A stretch of 38,745 nt of DNA from Proteobacteria bacterium UBA1858. GTDB taxonomy: Bacteria; Pseudomonadota; Gammaproteobacteria; UBA4575. The position numbers and the translations under genes are program-made. Below are positions 26,714 to 33,605 of this stretch, in pieces. Below the pieces are notes generated by a model, which worked only from the letters and a program-made list of their open reading frames with translations, was not told the DNA's origin and searched no databases. Within the stretch, counting starts at the first letter, position 1. Every line of letters begins with the position of its first letter. Where the stretch lies: the NCBI GenBank assembly GCA_002338385.1, contig DDIE01000034.1:22828-61572 (forward strand), given 5' to 3'.

Positions 26714-27787
26714 TTAGAAACGGATATGAGTTGAAGAGTTCAAGCTACGGCGCGCGCCTCTCCAGTTGTCAATATGGAATTTTGTAAATGGCAGCTCAGT
26801 AAGCTCGAAAAATCTTGGCCAACCAACACGCTCAACCCAGTCGTTAATACGCTCCCAGTCTCGAGCATCTTCCTTGTAGGCACGCAAAATCCGCTTCACG
26901 ATCGCGGTGGCTTCCGGCCAGCGTGGTGGATTGTTAGGAATACCCGCTGCTACGAGTTTTTGGAAAGTTGGCTTACCGCGTGCGTTGGAGTGATTACCAC
27001 CAACCCAAATGGCTAGCTTGGAATGTTCAGCATCATTGATTTGCATAGGCGGACAGGGTGGGAAACATGCACCACAACAAATACATTTCTTCTCGTCCAC
27101 TTCTAGTGAAGGCTTACCATTGACTTGAGCTGGACGAATCGCAGCCACCGGGCAACGTGCCACAACTGATGGTCGCTCACAAACATTTGATACTAAATCA
27201 TGATTAATTTTTGGCGGCTTGGTGTGTTGAACGTTGATCGCAATATCACCCTGCCCACCACAGTTGATCTGGCAGCAAGAGGTGGTGATATGCACTCGGT
27301 TCGGCATGTTATTTTCACGAAACTCATCAATTAACTCGTCCATCATTGCCTTTACCACACCCGATGCATCAGTCCCTGGGATATCACAATGTAACCAGCC
27401 CTGCGTGTGTGAAATCATAGCCACTGAATTTTTAGTGCCACCAACAACAAAACCGTCTGCTTCTAGGGCATCAATCAGTGGTTGTACTTTGGCTTCATCA
27501 GAGACCATGTACTCGATGTTCGAACGAATAGTGAAGCGCACGTAACCGTCAGCGTATTTATCACCGATATCGCATAATGTTCGCAGTGTGTAGACATCCA
27601 GAATACGCTGGGTGCCGGCACGAACCGTCCAAATTTGGTCGCCATTGTGAGCCACGTGCAAAAGCACGCCAGGACGCGGATGTTCATGATAATCCCACGC
27701 ACCATAATTCTTACGCATCACTGGGTGCATGTATTGAAAGCCATCTGGACAGCCAGATTCAATCGGGGGTCTGTTTTCTTGTGCCAT
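26714..27787 (-). CDS. dsrB: Dissimilatory sulfite reductase beta subunit, oxidative type (DsrB)
   Basis: DsrB pairs with DsrA in the siroheme enzyme that, in sulfur oxidisers, turns DsrC-bound or stored sulfur into sulfite in the cytoplasm. The 357-aa product has siroheme-region cysteines (171, 172, 176 in TTSCCQINCGG), further cysteines at 203 and 212, and an inserted ferredoxin domain CICCGACFPPCPP (235, 238, 241, 245). Length is standard. The 93-base gap after dsrA carries a long hairpin, and the AGGAG before the start is partly matched by a CCTG upstream. Confidence 0.97.
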   Translation of the reverse strand: MAQENRPPIESGCPDGFQYMHPVMRKNYGAWDYHEHPRPGVLLHVAHNGDQIWTVRAGTQRILDVYTLRTLCDIGDKYADGYVRFTIRSNIEYMVSDEAKVQPLIDALEADGFVVGGTKNSVAMISHTQGWLHCDIPGTDASGVVKAMMDELIDEFRENNMPNRVHITTSCCQINCGGQGDIAINVQHTKPPKINHDLVSNVCERPSVVARCPVAAIRPAQVNGKPSLEVDEKKCICCGACFPPCPPMQINDAEHSKLAIWVGGNHSNARGKPTFQKLVAAGIPNNPPRWPEATAIVKRILRAYKEDARDWERINDWVERVGWPRFFELTELPFTKFHIDNWRGARRSLNSSTHIRF

Positions 27788-27813
27788 TATAATCTCCTGA
27801 TTTTACAGGTTTA

Positions 27814-27843
27814 AAGCCCTCCCCATTGCTGGGAAAGGCTTTC
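27814..27843 (-). repeat. 12-bp stem-loop in the dsrA-dsrB intercistronic gap
   Basis: On the coding (minus) strand AAAGCCTTTCCC pairs with GGGGAGGGCTTT around the loop AGCAAT, giving 12 continuous pairs including two G-U pairs. No T-run follows, so it is not a typical terminator. It probably acts on stability or processing of the dsrA 3' end and could tune the DsrA:DsrB ratio. A small CCTG/CAGG stem next to it includes part of the dsrB ribosome-binding site. Confidence 0.7.
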
Positions 27844-27880
27844 ACAAAGTTAAAAATAATTTTTGCGCGGAAGGTAAGGA

Positions 27881-29140
27881 TTAACTCGCAGCTTTTTCTT
27901 CAGCTTTGCGGTTGAACCACTTCTCAGCTTCTTCGTCCCATCCATCCATACGGACGTAAGAGCTTTGGCGAGGATCGTTGACCATATTAGGATCAACATC
28001 TATGCCCACACCTTCTAGGAAGTTGACTAGACCAATACGCTCTACCATCTCTCCACAACGTTCGTGCTCTAGACCGTTCTCTGCCCAGAAGTCGATAGTC
28101 TCTTCCGCCATCTCGGTTAATTTTTCGTAATCATCCTCAGACTCGAGCTTCATGAAAGGAACCACTACTGTGCCCATCAAATCACCAATCTTGAGGGTAC
28201 GCTTACCACCAATCAGGATTGTTGCGCCTTTGTCGTCACCAGGTGAGAGCGCCTTGACCATCACATTCATGCAATGCATGCAGCGCACACAATTACGATT
28301 ATCGACATCCATAGTGTCGTCATCTTTGAGTGACAGCGCCTTGGTCGGACAACGTGTCACCACGTTATCGATGACGTACTCGCGACCCTTGCGTGCGACA
28401 AACTTCTTAACCTCTTCCTGATCGACCTTCATGTCATCGCGCCAGGTGCCGATAATGGCAAAGTCAGAACGTTCGATTGAGTTCATGCAGTCATTACCGC
28501 AGCCAGAGACCTTGAACTTGAATTTGTATGGCAGGGCTGGGCGATGCACATCATCAGTGAAGTTATTCAATAATGTGCGGTGAATTTTCATTTCGTCGAT
28601 GTTGGACATTTCACAGCGTGCTGCGCCCACGCATGACATGCCAGTGCGCACACACGGACCAGCACCACCAAGGTCCCAGCCGTATTCGTTGATTTCGTCG
28701 AAGAAGTGTTGCGTGTTGTCGGTCGATGTTCCGATGAACATGATGTTGCCAGTTTGACCATGGAAAGTTACCAGACCAGAACCCCATTTTTCCCAACTAT
28801 CGCCCAACTGACGAAGCATATCTGTGGTGTAGTAGTTGCCTGCAGGTGGCTGCACTCGCAGGGTGTGGAATTCCTTGGACTCAGGGAATGAACTGCCCAC
28901 TTCAGAAAAGCGTGGAATGATGCCTGAACCGTAACCGAATACACTGACTGTACCACCCTTCCAATACCCTTTACGGGTCTCATAGGAGTGCTCAAGTTGA
29001 CCCAGCAAATCATTCGCCATGCCGCTAATGCGCTGATCTTCATGTTTGTCACGCAGGCGTTTAATGCCTGATATAAAGCTTGGCCATGGTCCATTTTCTA
29101 ACTCATCAAGCATTGGCGTATCATGATGCTGGTCAGCCAT
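27881..29140 (-). CDS. dsrA: Dissimilatory sulfite reductase alpha subunit, oxidative type (DsrA)
   Basis: DsrA is the alpha subunit of the siroheme sulfite reductase running in the oxidative direction. The 419-aa product has the siroheme/[4Fe-4S] cysteines C-x5-C at 170 and 176 and C-x3-C at 214 and 218, and a ferredoxin insertion with C264, 284, 287 and 290. I call it oxidative from its operon partners (dsrEFH, dsrL, no dsrD), not from phylogeny. It is the first gene of the dsr operon, with AGGAG before the ATG and a leader of about 160 bases from the predicted promoter. Confidence 0.97.
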   Translation of the reverse strand: MADQHHDTPMLDELENGPWPSFISGIKRLRDKHEDQRISGMANDLLGQLEHSYETRKGYWKGGTVSVFGYGSGIIPRFSEVGSSFPESKEFHTLRVQPPAGNYYTTDMLRQLGDSWEKWGSGLVTFHGQTGNIMFIGTSTDNTQHFFDEINEYGWDLGGAGPCVRTGMSCVGAARCEMSNIDEMKIHRTLLNNFTDDVHRPALPYKFKFKVSGCGNDCMNSIERSDFAIIGTWRDDMKVDQEEVKKFVARKGREYVIDNVVTRCPTKALSLKDDDTMDVDNRNCVRCMHCMNVMVKALSPGDDKGATILIGGKRTLKIGDLMGTVVVPFMKLESEDDYEKLTEMAEETIDFWAENGLEHERCGEMVERIGLVNFLEGVGIDVDPNMVNDPRQSSYVRMDGWDEEAEKWFNRKAEEKAAS

Positions 29141-29209
29141 TTCTATTCTCCTAGTGTCCTAAGTATCCCCAAGCGTGTTTCACCTTGAGTGGGTTAATTT
29201 ATTCGTTAT

Positions 29210-29229
29210 GCGTTGCTTTTGCTCAACGC
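29210..29229 (-). repeat. Hairpin in the dsrA leader
   Basis: GCGTTG and CAACGC (6 bp) face each other across an 8-base loop within the predicted 5' untranslated leader of dsrA, about 70 bases before the start codon. It may affect leader stability; function is unknown. Confidence 0.4.
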
Positions 29230-29304
29230 TATATTCTACGCTGCAGTCTAGGGTTGAGTCGATAGCAGCAAAATCCTACCTATGGGGGGCGGTGTTATAG
29301 GCAC

Positions 29305-29332
29305 ATTATCTCAACCGGGATATAGTACTCAA
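29305..29332 (-). promoter_or_regulatory. Candidate dsrA promoter
   Basis: Minus strand TTGAGT (29327-29332) and GATAAT (29305-29310) are 16 bases apart; GATAAT matches the -10 consensus at five positions. The start would be near 29298, giving a leader of about 158 bases. It is the best sigma-70-like pair I find in the gap, but an alternative sigma factor or start cannot be excluded. Confidence 0.4.
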
Positions 29333-29341
29333 TATAATCCA

Positions 29342-29357
29342 GAGCACAGATGTGCTC
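29342..29357. promoter_or_regulatory. Perfect 16-bp palindromic operator candidate
   Basis: GAGCACA-GA-TGTGCTC is a perfect 7+2+7 inverted repeat, centred about 51 bases upstream of the predicted dsrA start and about 150 bases upstream of the TauD-like gene. That place fits an activator or a shared regulator of the two divergent units. It does not match the CRP or FNR consensus. Confidence 0.5.
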
Positions 29358-29418
29358 GACGCATATAAAACACTGAATAAACAATGCTTTATGATGATTA
29401 GGCTGGAACTCTATACCT

Positions 29419-29431
29419 GACTAATTTAGTC
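29419..29431. promoter_or_regulatory. 13-bp palindrome upstream of the TauD-like gene
   Basis: GACTAA-T-TTAGTC is a 6+1+6 inverted repeat, 70 bases before the plus-strand ATG at 29501, within AT-rich DNA. It could be an operator for the rightward operon. I find no convincing -35/-10 pair for that operon. Confidence 0.35.
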
Positions 29432-29500
29432 TGATTAAAATTGCTATTATTAGCTTAATTCGCCAAGCTGTATAGCACCACGAAGACTTACATCCCATCT

Positions 29501-30379
29501 ATGATCGACTTTCAATCAGATTACTCTACATGGCGGGAGAACTGCCTAAATGCCTGGCAGAATTGTACCCCGCTGAACGCGATTAAGCTAAAAAATCCTG
29601 ACCAGCTTGACAGTGCTGAACTCGAGCAGCTCGCTCACCAATGCCAAACTGCCAATTTCGCAATTTATCAGCTCGAACCGGAATCCAACACCCGCGCAGC
29701 GATACCTCAGCTGACACGTTATTTTGGCATGACTCGGTGCGAGCAAGATGAAGCTGACCATACGATCACCGAATTACGCAACATACCGATGCAAGGTGAT
29801 CTCGCCAGCGCCTATATTCCTTACACTGACCATAGACTCAATTGGCACACCGATGGTTATTACAATCCATTCGAACAACATATCCGGTCATTCTTGTTGC
29901 ATTGTCAACAACCAGCACTCACTGGTGGCGAGAATATGATCCTCAATCATGAACTCATTTATATTGCTCTGCATGATGAGGATCCGGCGCTGACTGCAGC
30001 ATTAATGCAGGCTGACGCACTCACCATACCGGCTAATGTGCAAGCTGGAATTGAGGTCAGATCTGCCCAGACAGGACCAGTATTTTATCGTGATCCGCAC
30101 AGTCAGCGCCTGCAGATGCGCTATACCGCAAGAACACGCAGCATTGCATGGAAACAGGATGCGTTGGTCGCTCATGCTGCGCAACGTATCCAGACATTGC
30201 TGCAGGATCAAGGCGTTATCCGCCATACATTACAGGCTGGTCAAGGGTTGATTTGTAACAATATACTGCATGGACGCAGCGCATTTACTGATGGGAATAT
30301 TCCAGACCAGCAACGACTCATGTATCGTGTGCGCAGTTATGATCGATTATTCGATCAGCCGTTAAATAACGATACCTAG
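29501..30379 (+). CDS. TauD/TfdA-family Fe(II)/2-oxoglutarate dioxygenase
   Basis: This 292-aa protein is a non-heme iron dioxygenase of the TauD/TfdA superfamily, enzymes that hydroxylate a substrate while decarboxylating 2-oxoglutarate. The iron triad is visible as His116-x-Asp118 in NWHTDGYYNP and the distal His257 in NNILHGRSAF; Arg272 or Arg276 (QRLMYR) could bind 2-oxoglutarate. The GGENMI segment also fits the family. The substrate is unknown. Taurine is not implied, since no tauABC genes are near. It is the first gene of a plus-strand unit divergent from dsrA, followed 18 bases later by a 64-aa gene. Confidence 0.85.
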   Translation: MIDFQSDYSTWRENCLNAWQNCTPLNAIKLKNPDQLDSAELEQLAHQCQTANFAIYQLEPESNTRAAIPQLTRYFGMTRCEQDEADHTITELRNIPMQGDLASAYIPYTDHRLNWHTDGYYNPFEQHIRSFLLHCQQPALTGGENMILNHELIYIALHDEDPALTAALMQADALTIPANVQAGIEVRSAQTGPVFYRDPHSQRLQMRYTARTRSIAWKQDALVAHAAQRIQTLLQDQGVIRHTLQAGQGLICNNILHGRSAFTDGNIPDQQRLMYRVRSYDRLFDQPLNNDT

Positions 30380-30397
30380 CAAACTTATTACAAGCAG

Positions 30398-30592
30398 ATG
30401 CTCTCACTCAGCGAAATCCTAATTCAAGAACACGGCATGCAAAGCTTTGAAGAACTGAAAAGTGCTATTCAGCGGCGTGCACAACAAGGTGAAATATTCT
30501 TTCAGATGGATGTGCGCCCCCCATTTAAGGATACGCCCGAGGAATGGGAGGATATTTTGGAATCTGTGTTCACTTCCTCACGGCCAGGCTGA
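30398..30592 (+). CDS. Uncharacterised 64-aa protein
   Basis: I do not recognise this protein. It is short, without signal peptide, membrane segment or cysteine, and mixes a helical N-terminal half (SFEELKSAIQRRAQQGEIFF) with an acidic C-terminal half (PPFKDTPEEWEDILESVF). It lies 18 bases after the dioxygenase gene and 3 bases before the Cas6-like gene, so it is almost certainly co-transcribed with both. No strong ribosome-binding site precedes it. Tight spacing to the Cas6-like gene suggests a partner role, which is inference only. Confidence 0.7.
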   Translation: MLSLSEILIQEHGMQSFEELKSAIQRRAQQGEIFFQMDVRPPFKDTPEEWEDILESVFTSSRPG

Positions 30593-30595
30593 AAC

Positions 30596-31285
30596 ATGTT
30601 CTGGAATGATGCTAATGAGCAAACCCCTGTGTTCGAGGTTCCGGACACAGTGGTTGATGTCAATTTCAAAATCAAATGCGCCCATATCCCGCTCGACCAT
30701 GCGCATGCCCTATCGCAAGCCATTGTGCAGCGCTTCGCCTGGGTTCGTGAGCATGAACTGGCGGGCATTCACCTCATCCACGGCGCTGAATCTGGCAATG
30801 GCTGGTATCGCCCGAGTGACCCGAGTGAGTTGATCTATCCCTCAAAACGCACCCTGTTTACCCTGCGTGTCCCCAAGGAACACATTGAGGATGCCAAGAC
30901 GCTAGCGGGTGAGACTATCCAGCTACTCGACACCAGCATTGAATTCAATAAACCAACAATTCGTCCGCTATATAAGCTCACGACGCTGTTTTCACGCTAT
31001 ATAATTAGCGCAGCCGATGAGGATGAAACTGCCTTTCTTGAGCGGATGGTCGCCGCCCTCAGCGAGCAAGCGATCCGTCCGCAGAAAATGATGAGTGGTA
31101 GAACCACCACACTTAGTTTTCCACAGGGTCCGATTAGTACGCGCAGCTTGATGGTAGATGGTATTGAAGCGGCAGAATCGGTGCGTCTGCAACAACAGGG
31201 CATCGGTGATGGGCGCCACTATGGTTGTGGCCTATTTCTACCTCATAAGGGTATTGACGCGGTTGGGGACACACAGGAAAAATAG
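30596..31285 (+). CDS. Cas6/Cmx6-like protein (type I-MYXAN family), stand-alone
   Basis: This 229-aa protein looks like the Cas6 variant annotated as Cmx6. Cas6 proteins are RAMP-fold endoribonucleases that cut CRISPR repeat RNA. Evidence is the C-terminal glycine-rich loop GIGDGRHYGCGLFLPHK (residues 202-218), preceded by STRSLMVDGIEAAESVRLQQ, and a central KRTLFTLRVPKEHIEDAKTLAG segment; these match the family pattern as I know it. No CRISPR array or other cas gene is visible in the window. Histidines at 30, 35, 37, 59 and 62 are possible catalytic residues, but none can be assigned. It is embedded in a sulfur-linked operon between a 64-aa gene and a DsrC-like gene. Confidence 0.75.
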   Translation: MFWNDANEQTPVFEVPDTVVDVNFKIKCAHIPLDHAHALSQAIVQRFAWVREHELAGIHLIHGAESGNGWYRPSDPSELIYPSKRTLFTLRVPKEHIEDAKTLAGETIQLLDTSIEFNKPTIRPLYKLTTLFSRYIISAADEDETAFLERMVAALSEQAIRPQKMMSGRTTTLSFPQGPISTRSLMVDGIEAAESVRLQQQGIGDGRHYGCGLFLPHKGIDAVGDTQEK

Positions 31286-31287
31286 GC

Positions 31288-31314
31288 ACCTGAAGCAGGT
31301 CCTTTAACGACCTG
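31288..31314 (+). repeat. Overlapping alternative hairpins after the Cas6-like gene
   Basis: The segment contains ACCTG (31288-31292), CAGGTC (31296-31301) and GACCTG (31309-31314). The middle strand can pair with either neighbour, giving a 5-bp stem with a 3-base loop or a 6-bp stem with a 7-base loop, mutually exclusive. It lies 3 bases after the Cas6-like stop codon and 64 bases before the next start. An A-rich rather than T-rich tail follows, so it is not an intrinsic terminator for the plus strand. Confidence 0.5.
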
Positions 31315-31377
31315 GAAAAATATCAATAATGCTACACAAATTTAAGATTTAATTCGGATCCATGGGAGAAAAATAAT

Positions 31378-31719
31378 ATGGCCATTGAAGTCAACGGAGA
31401 ATCGATAGAGACAACCGCCAGCGGTTTTTTAATTAATATTGAAGATTGGTCAATCGACCTGGCTGAGATCATTGCCAAGGAAGAAGGTGTTGAACTGACT
31501 GACAAGCATTGGGATGTGATCAACTATCTGCGCGATGAGTTCATCAATAATGCAGGTAATCAGCCTAATACACGCAATATGGTTAAAGCGATGACCAAAG
31601 CATGGGGAGACAAGAGCATTAATGCTAAGACGCTATATGATCTATTCCCTGGCGATCCCAGTAAGCAAGGCGGCCGTATCGGTGGCTTGCCGGAAAGCCG
31701 GCGCAAAGGCGGTTATTGA
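31378..31719 (+). CDS. DsrC/TusE-family protein lacking both cysteines (RspA type)
   Basis: This 113-aa protein is a clear DsrC paralogue: MAIEVNGESIETTASGFL at the N-terminus, DKHWDVINYLRDEF in the middle and LYDLFPGDPSKQGGRIGGLP near the end, each lining up with the DsrC of the same window. It has no cysteine at all. Where DsrC has AKQACKYAGLPKPTGCV it has SKQGGRIGGLPESRRKGGY, so sulfur carriage by thiol is not possible. Family members without either cysteine have been called RspA and proposed to be regulatory. It is the fourth gene of the rightward operon, with GGGAGA about 10 bases before the ATG. Confidence 0.9.
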   Translation: MAIEVNGESIETTASGFLINIEDWSIDLAEIIAKEEGVELTDKHWDVINYLRDEFINNAGNQPNTRNMVKAMTKAWGDKSINAKTLYDLFPGDPSKQGGRIGGLPESRRKGGY

Positions 31720-31728
31720 GCATTAGCT

Positions 31729-31766
31729 GATAGCCATCTCGACAGAGATACAGAAAGCTGGCCATC
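31729..31766 (+). repeat. Possible folded RNA element downstream of the DsrC-like gene
   Basis: GATAGCCA (31729-31736) can pair with TGGCCATC (31759-31766) with one mismatch, and inside it ATCTC-GACA-GAGAT forms a perfect 5-bp tetraloop hairpin sharing one base with the outer arm. This is modest structure in an untranslated spacer and could be chance. Confidence 0.3.
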
Positions 31767-31822
31767 ATTAATCTAATATTAAATACAGTTGATATGCTCT
31801 AGAAGCGGCTTAGGAGAAACAG

Positions 31823-32026
31823 ATGAGTTCAAAACAAGACAAAATCAAAAAAATGCTGGAAATGCAGAAAAAATTTATCGCTTTAGATCGTGCCCGCGGT
31901 GTCTCTGCAGAAGAATATTTCACCCCTGAAGACGGTGCGGAATTAGAAGGTTATCGCCAAGAATACTCAGAGTTAGCCATGGACGTTGTTGATGATGCTC
32001 ACGAGGAAAAAGGCTCCCGGCCCTAA
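31823..32026 (+). CDS. Uncharacterised 67-aa charged protein
   Basis: I do not recognise a functional domain. The protein is short, highly charged and probably helical (KQDKIKKMLEMQKKFIALDRARG at the N-terminus in parts, then EEYFTPEDGAELEGYRQEYSELAMDVVDDAHEEKG), without cysteine, signal peptide or membrane helix. AGGAG lies 7-8 bases before the ATG. It is 103 bases after the DsrC-like gene and immediately before a strong terminator, so it ends the rightward operon. Confidence 0.8.
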   Translation: MSSKQDKIKKMLEMQKKFIALDRARGVSAEEYFTPEDGAELEGYRQEYSELAMDVVDDAHEEKGSRP

Positions 32027-32055
32027 CCACAGCACGTTGCGTTAGATAAGCTTCC

Positions 32056-32082
32056 AAGCCCAGTCCATGCTGGGCTTTTTTA
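32056..32082 (+). terminator. Intrinsic terminator ending the TauD-Cas6-RspA operon
   Basis: AGCCCAG (32057-32063) pairs perfectly with CTGGGCT (32070-32076) around a 6-base loop and is followed by TTTTTT. It is a textbook rho-independent terminator 30 bases after the 67-aa gene. Confidence 0.9.
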
Positions 32083-32104
32083 ATGCTGGGCGATTTATCA
32101 GGCG

Positions 32105-32779
32105 CTAGCAATCACTCCAACGTCGCACTAAATTGACATATGCCCAGTCCACTTGTTTGGTGTGCTCCTCGGCAGGTTGTTTGCGGAGCAATTGCGCGCG
32201 CGCAGTACCCAGCTCATACAATAAATGGCGTTGATCGTTATCCTTAATCAAACTTTGAACCCAGGTGACTGCAACTAAACGCTCGCCTCGCGTGACCGGT
32301 GTAACAGCATGACGGGTAGTGGCTGGATACAGAATTGCATCGCCTGCTGGCAATTTAATGGTTTGCAGTCCGAACGGCGTTTGTATTTCCAGTTCACCGC
32401 CGTCATAGTCCTCAGGCGAGTTAAGAAATACTGTTATGGCCAGATCAGAACGATATCGTGGTTGCTCCCCCATGACAGGATCATCAATATGTTCGCCATA
32501 GGCCATACCCACTTGATAACTGGCATAAAATGGACTGGCCACTTTAAGTGGCAGAGCAGCGCGTTGATAGTGCTTGTGCCTGACTAGATTACCCATCACT
32601 GTCTGATTCAGTTGCGCTAACAAATCAGTTTGCTGCGCGGAGACTTCTTGATTATTTTTCTGTCCTGCCGCTGCCATCCCGGCACTCAGCTTGCCATCCA
32701 CAAAATCAGCCTGTGCAAGCAGGCTGTGCACCTGCTCGATATCTCTACTGCCAAGTACGTTTTTTAAGTGAATCAACAT
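32105..32779 (-). CDS. PKHD-type Fe(II)/2-oxoglutarate hydroxylase (PiuC/YbiX family)
   Basis: This 224-aa protein matches the PiuC/YbiX family of PKHD-type hydroxylases in length and motifs. The iron ligands are His97 and Asp99 (GEHIDDPVMG) and His157 (TTRHAVTPVTRGER), with Arg167 to hold 2-oxoglutarate. The SDLAITVFLNSPEDYDGGELEI segment is typical. PiuC genes are often beside TonB-dependent iron receptors; none is present here, so an iron-uptake role is not supported by context. It is convergent with the rightward operon and divergent, with 32 bases between starts, from the next gene. Confidence 0.88.
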   Translation of the reverse strand: MLIHLKNVLGSRDIEQVHSLLAQADFVDGKLSAGMAAAGQKNNQEVSAQQTDLLAQLNQTVMGNLVRHKHYQRAALPLKVASPFYASYQVGMAYGEHIDDPVMGEQPRYRSDLAITVFLNSPEDYDGGELEIQTPFGLQTIKLPAGDAILYPATTRHAVTPVTRGERLVAVTWVQSLIKDNDQRHLLYELGTARAQLLRKQPAEEHTKQVDWAYVNLVRRWSDC

Positions 32780-32811
32780 ATAATTATGGTTTGAGGATTA
32801 GGACTGATGCC

Positions 32812-33138
32812 ATGATACTTAAAGTTATCATTGATGAGAAAACAATTTCCATAGAAGTACCAGAGAGCATGCTGACCGAGGCGAGCAGTTTCTTCCGCAA
32901 AATGGATGCGGATATGGATGCAGGCTGGCAGATGAGTCGCACCTGGGTTGAACAGCCGAGCGCGTTGCAACGCTGTCAGATTGCCGCGGATCGTATTCTC
33001 AGTTCTGTTCATACGGAGAACGAAAAAATGGCTACCTTGATGGCCGCCTACATCCTACAAAGCATGCCTGATGTCGCAGCCGTCGACATCGATACGGAGG
33101 GCGATATCAGCCAGACATCTTTCACTCACGCCAACTAA
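32812..33138 (+). CDS. Uncharacterised 108-aa protein
   Basis: I cannot assign a function. The frame opens further upstream at 32713 inside the dioxygenase gene, but the ATG at 32812 starts a natural protein (MILKVIIDEKTISIEVPESM) and clears the divergent gene, so I use it. The product has a short beta-like N-terminus, a central SFFRKMDADMDAGWQMSRTWV segment, then helices (CQIAADRILSSVHTENEKMATLMAAYIL) and an acidic end. The regular, soluble character and lack of low complexity suggest a real conserved protein. Its stop overlaps the convergent GNAT gene by 3 bases. Confidence 0.8.
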   Translation: MILKVIIDEKTISIEVPESMLTEASSFFRKMDADMDAGWQMSRTWVEQPSALQRCQIAADRILSSVHTENEKMATLMAAYILQSMPDVAAVDIDTEGDISQTSFTHAN

Positions 33139-33605
33139 TCCAGATAATATTCCATGCGTGTGTGGGGAATATCTAACGTGGTTTGGACAGCGGCGCTAGC
33201 CTTAAAGCCATAACGCTGATAAAAAATAACCGCCTCGTCACGCGCATTACACCAACAGTACTGCACTTCGTATTGCTCTGCATGGCATATGAGTTGATCC
33301 AAAATGGCACGTCCAACTCCGCGTGCGCGCCAGTCTGACGCAACCGCCACATAGCGAATTTGTGCCGCGACGTCACTATCTTGGTGAATACGCCCGACGC
33401 CAATTATGCGACCATTAATCCTTGCCATACAATGTTGCGCCTGATGTTCCAGATCATCTCGTTCAGAGCCTTGCGGGCAGGCTAGGGGTTGACGTAGCTG
33501 TTGCCAGCGGAAAAAGTAGTAGTGCTCAAATTCCGCAGCAGTTTGGGGACTGAGTAATTCAAGCTGGCCAGCTTGAGTGCTATCGCTCAAGCAAATACTA
33601 CCCAA
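33135..33605 (-). CDS. GNAT-family N-acetyltransferase
   Basis: GNAT enzymes transfer an acetyl group from acetyl-CoA to an amine. The 156-aa product has the acetyl-CoA pyrophosphate loop RARGVGRAILDQL preceded by QIRYVAVASDWRA, and a C-terminal FYQRYGFKA motif typical of the fold. The substrate is unknown. No ATG fits the start: a TTG at 33605 gives the longest form, overlapping the upstream gene by 19 bases, and a second TTG at 33590 overlaps the upstream stop as TTGA and could be the coupled start. It is in an operon with the dioxygenase gene upstream. Confidence 0.85.
   Translation of the reverse strand: MGSICLSDSTQAGQLELLSPQTAAEFEHYYFFRWQQLRQPLACPQGSERDDLEHQAQHCMARINGRIIGVGRIHQDSDVAAQIRYVAVASDWRARGVGRAILDQLICHAEQYEVQYCWCNARDEAVIFYQRYGFKASAAVQTTLDIPHTRMEYYLD

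Noticed and set aside
27814..27843. Intrinsic terminator after dsrA
   Set aside because: The stem is strong but is followed by AAACC on the coding strand rather than a T-run, and dsrB clearly continues the operon.
29441..29476. TTGCTA and TATAGC as promoter of the TauD-like operon
   Set aside because: The 24-base spacing is too long for a sigma-70 promoter.
29501..30379. Taurine dioxygenase (tauD) as a specific name
   Set aside because: Only superfamily motifs are visible and no taurine transport genes are adjacent, so the substrate cannot be named.
30379..32100. Possible CRISPR array to go with the Cas6-like gene
   Set aside because: I looked for regularly spaced direct repeats on both sides of the gene and through the spacers of the operon and saw none; the only repeats are short hairpin arms.
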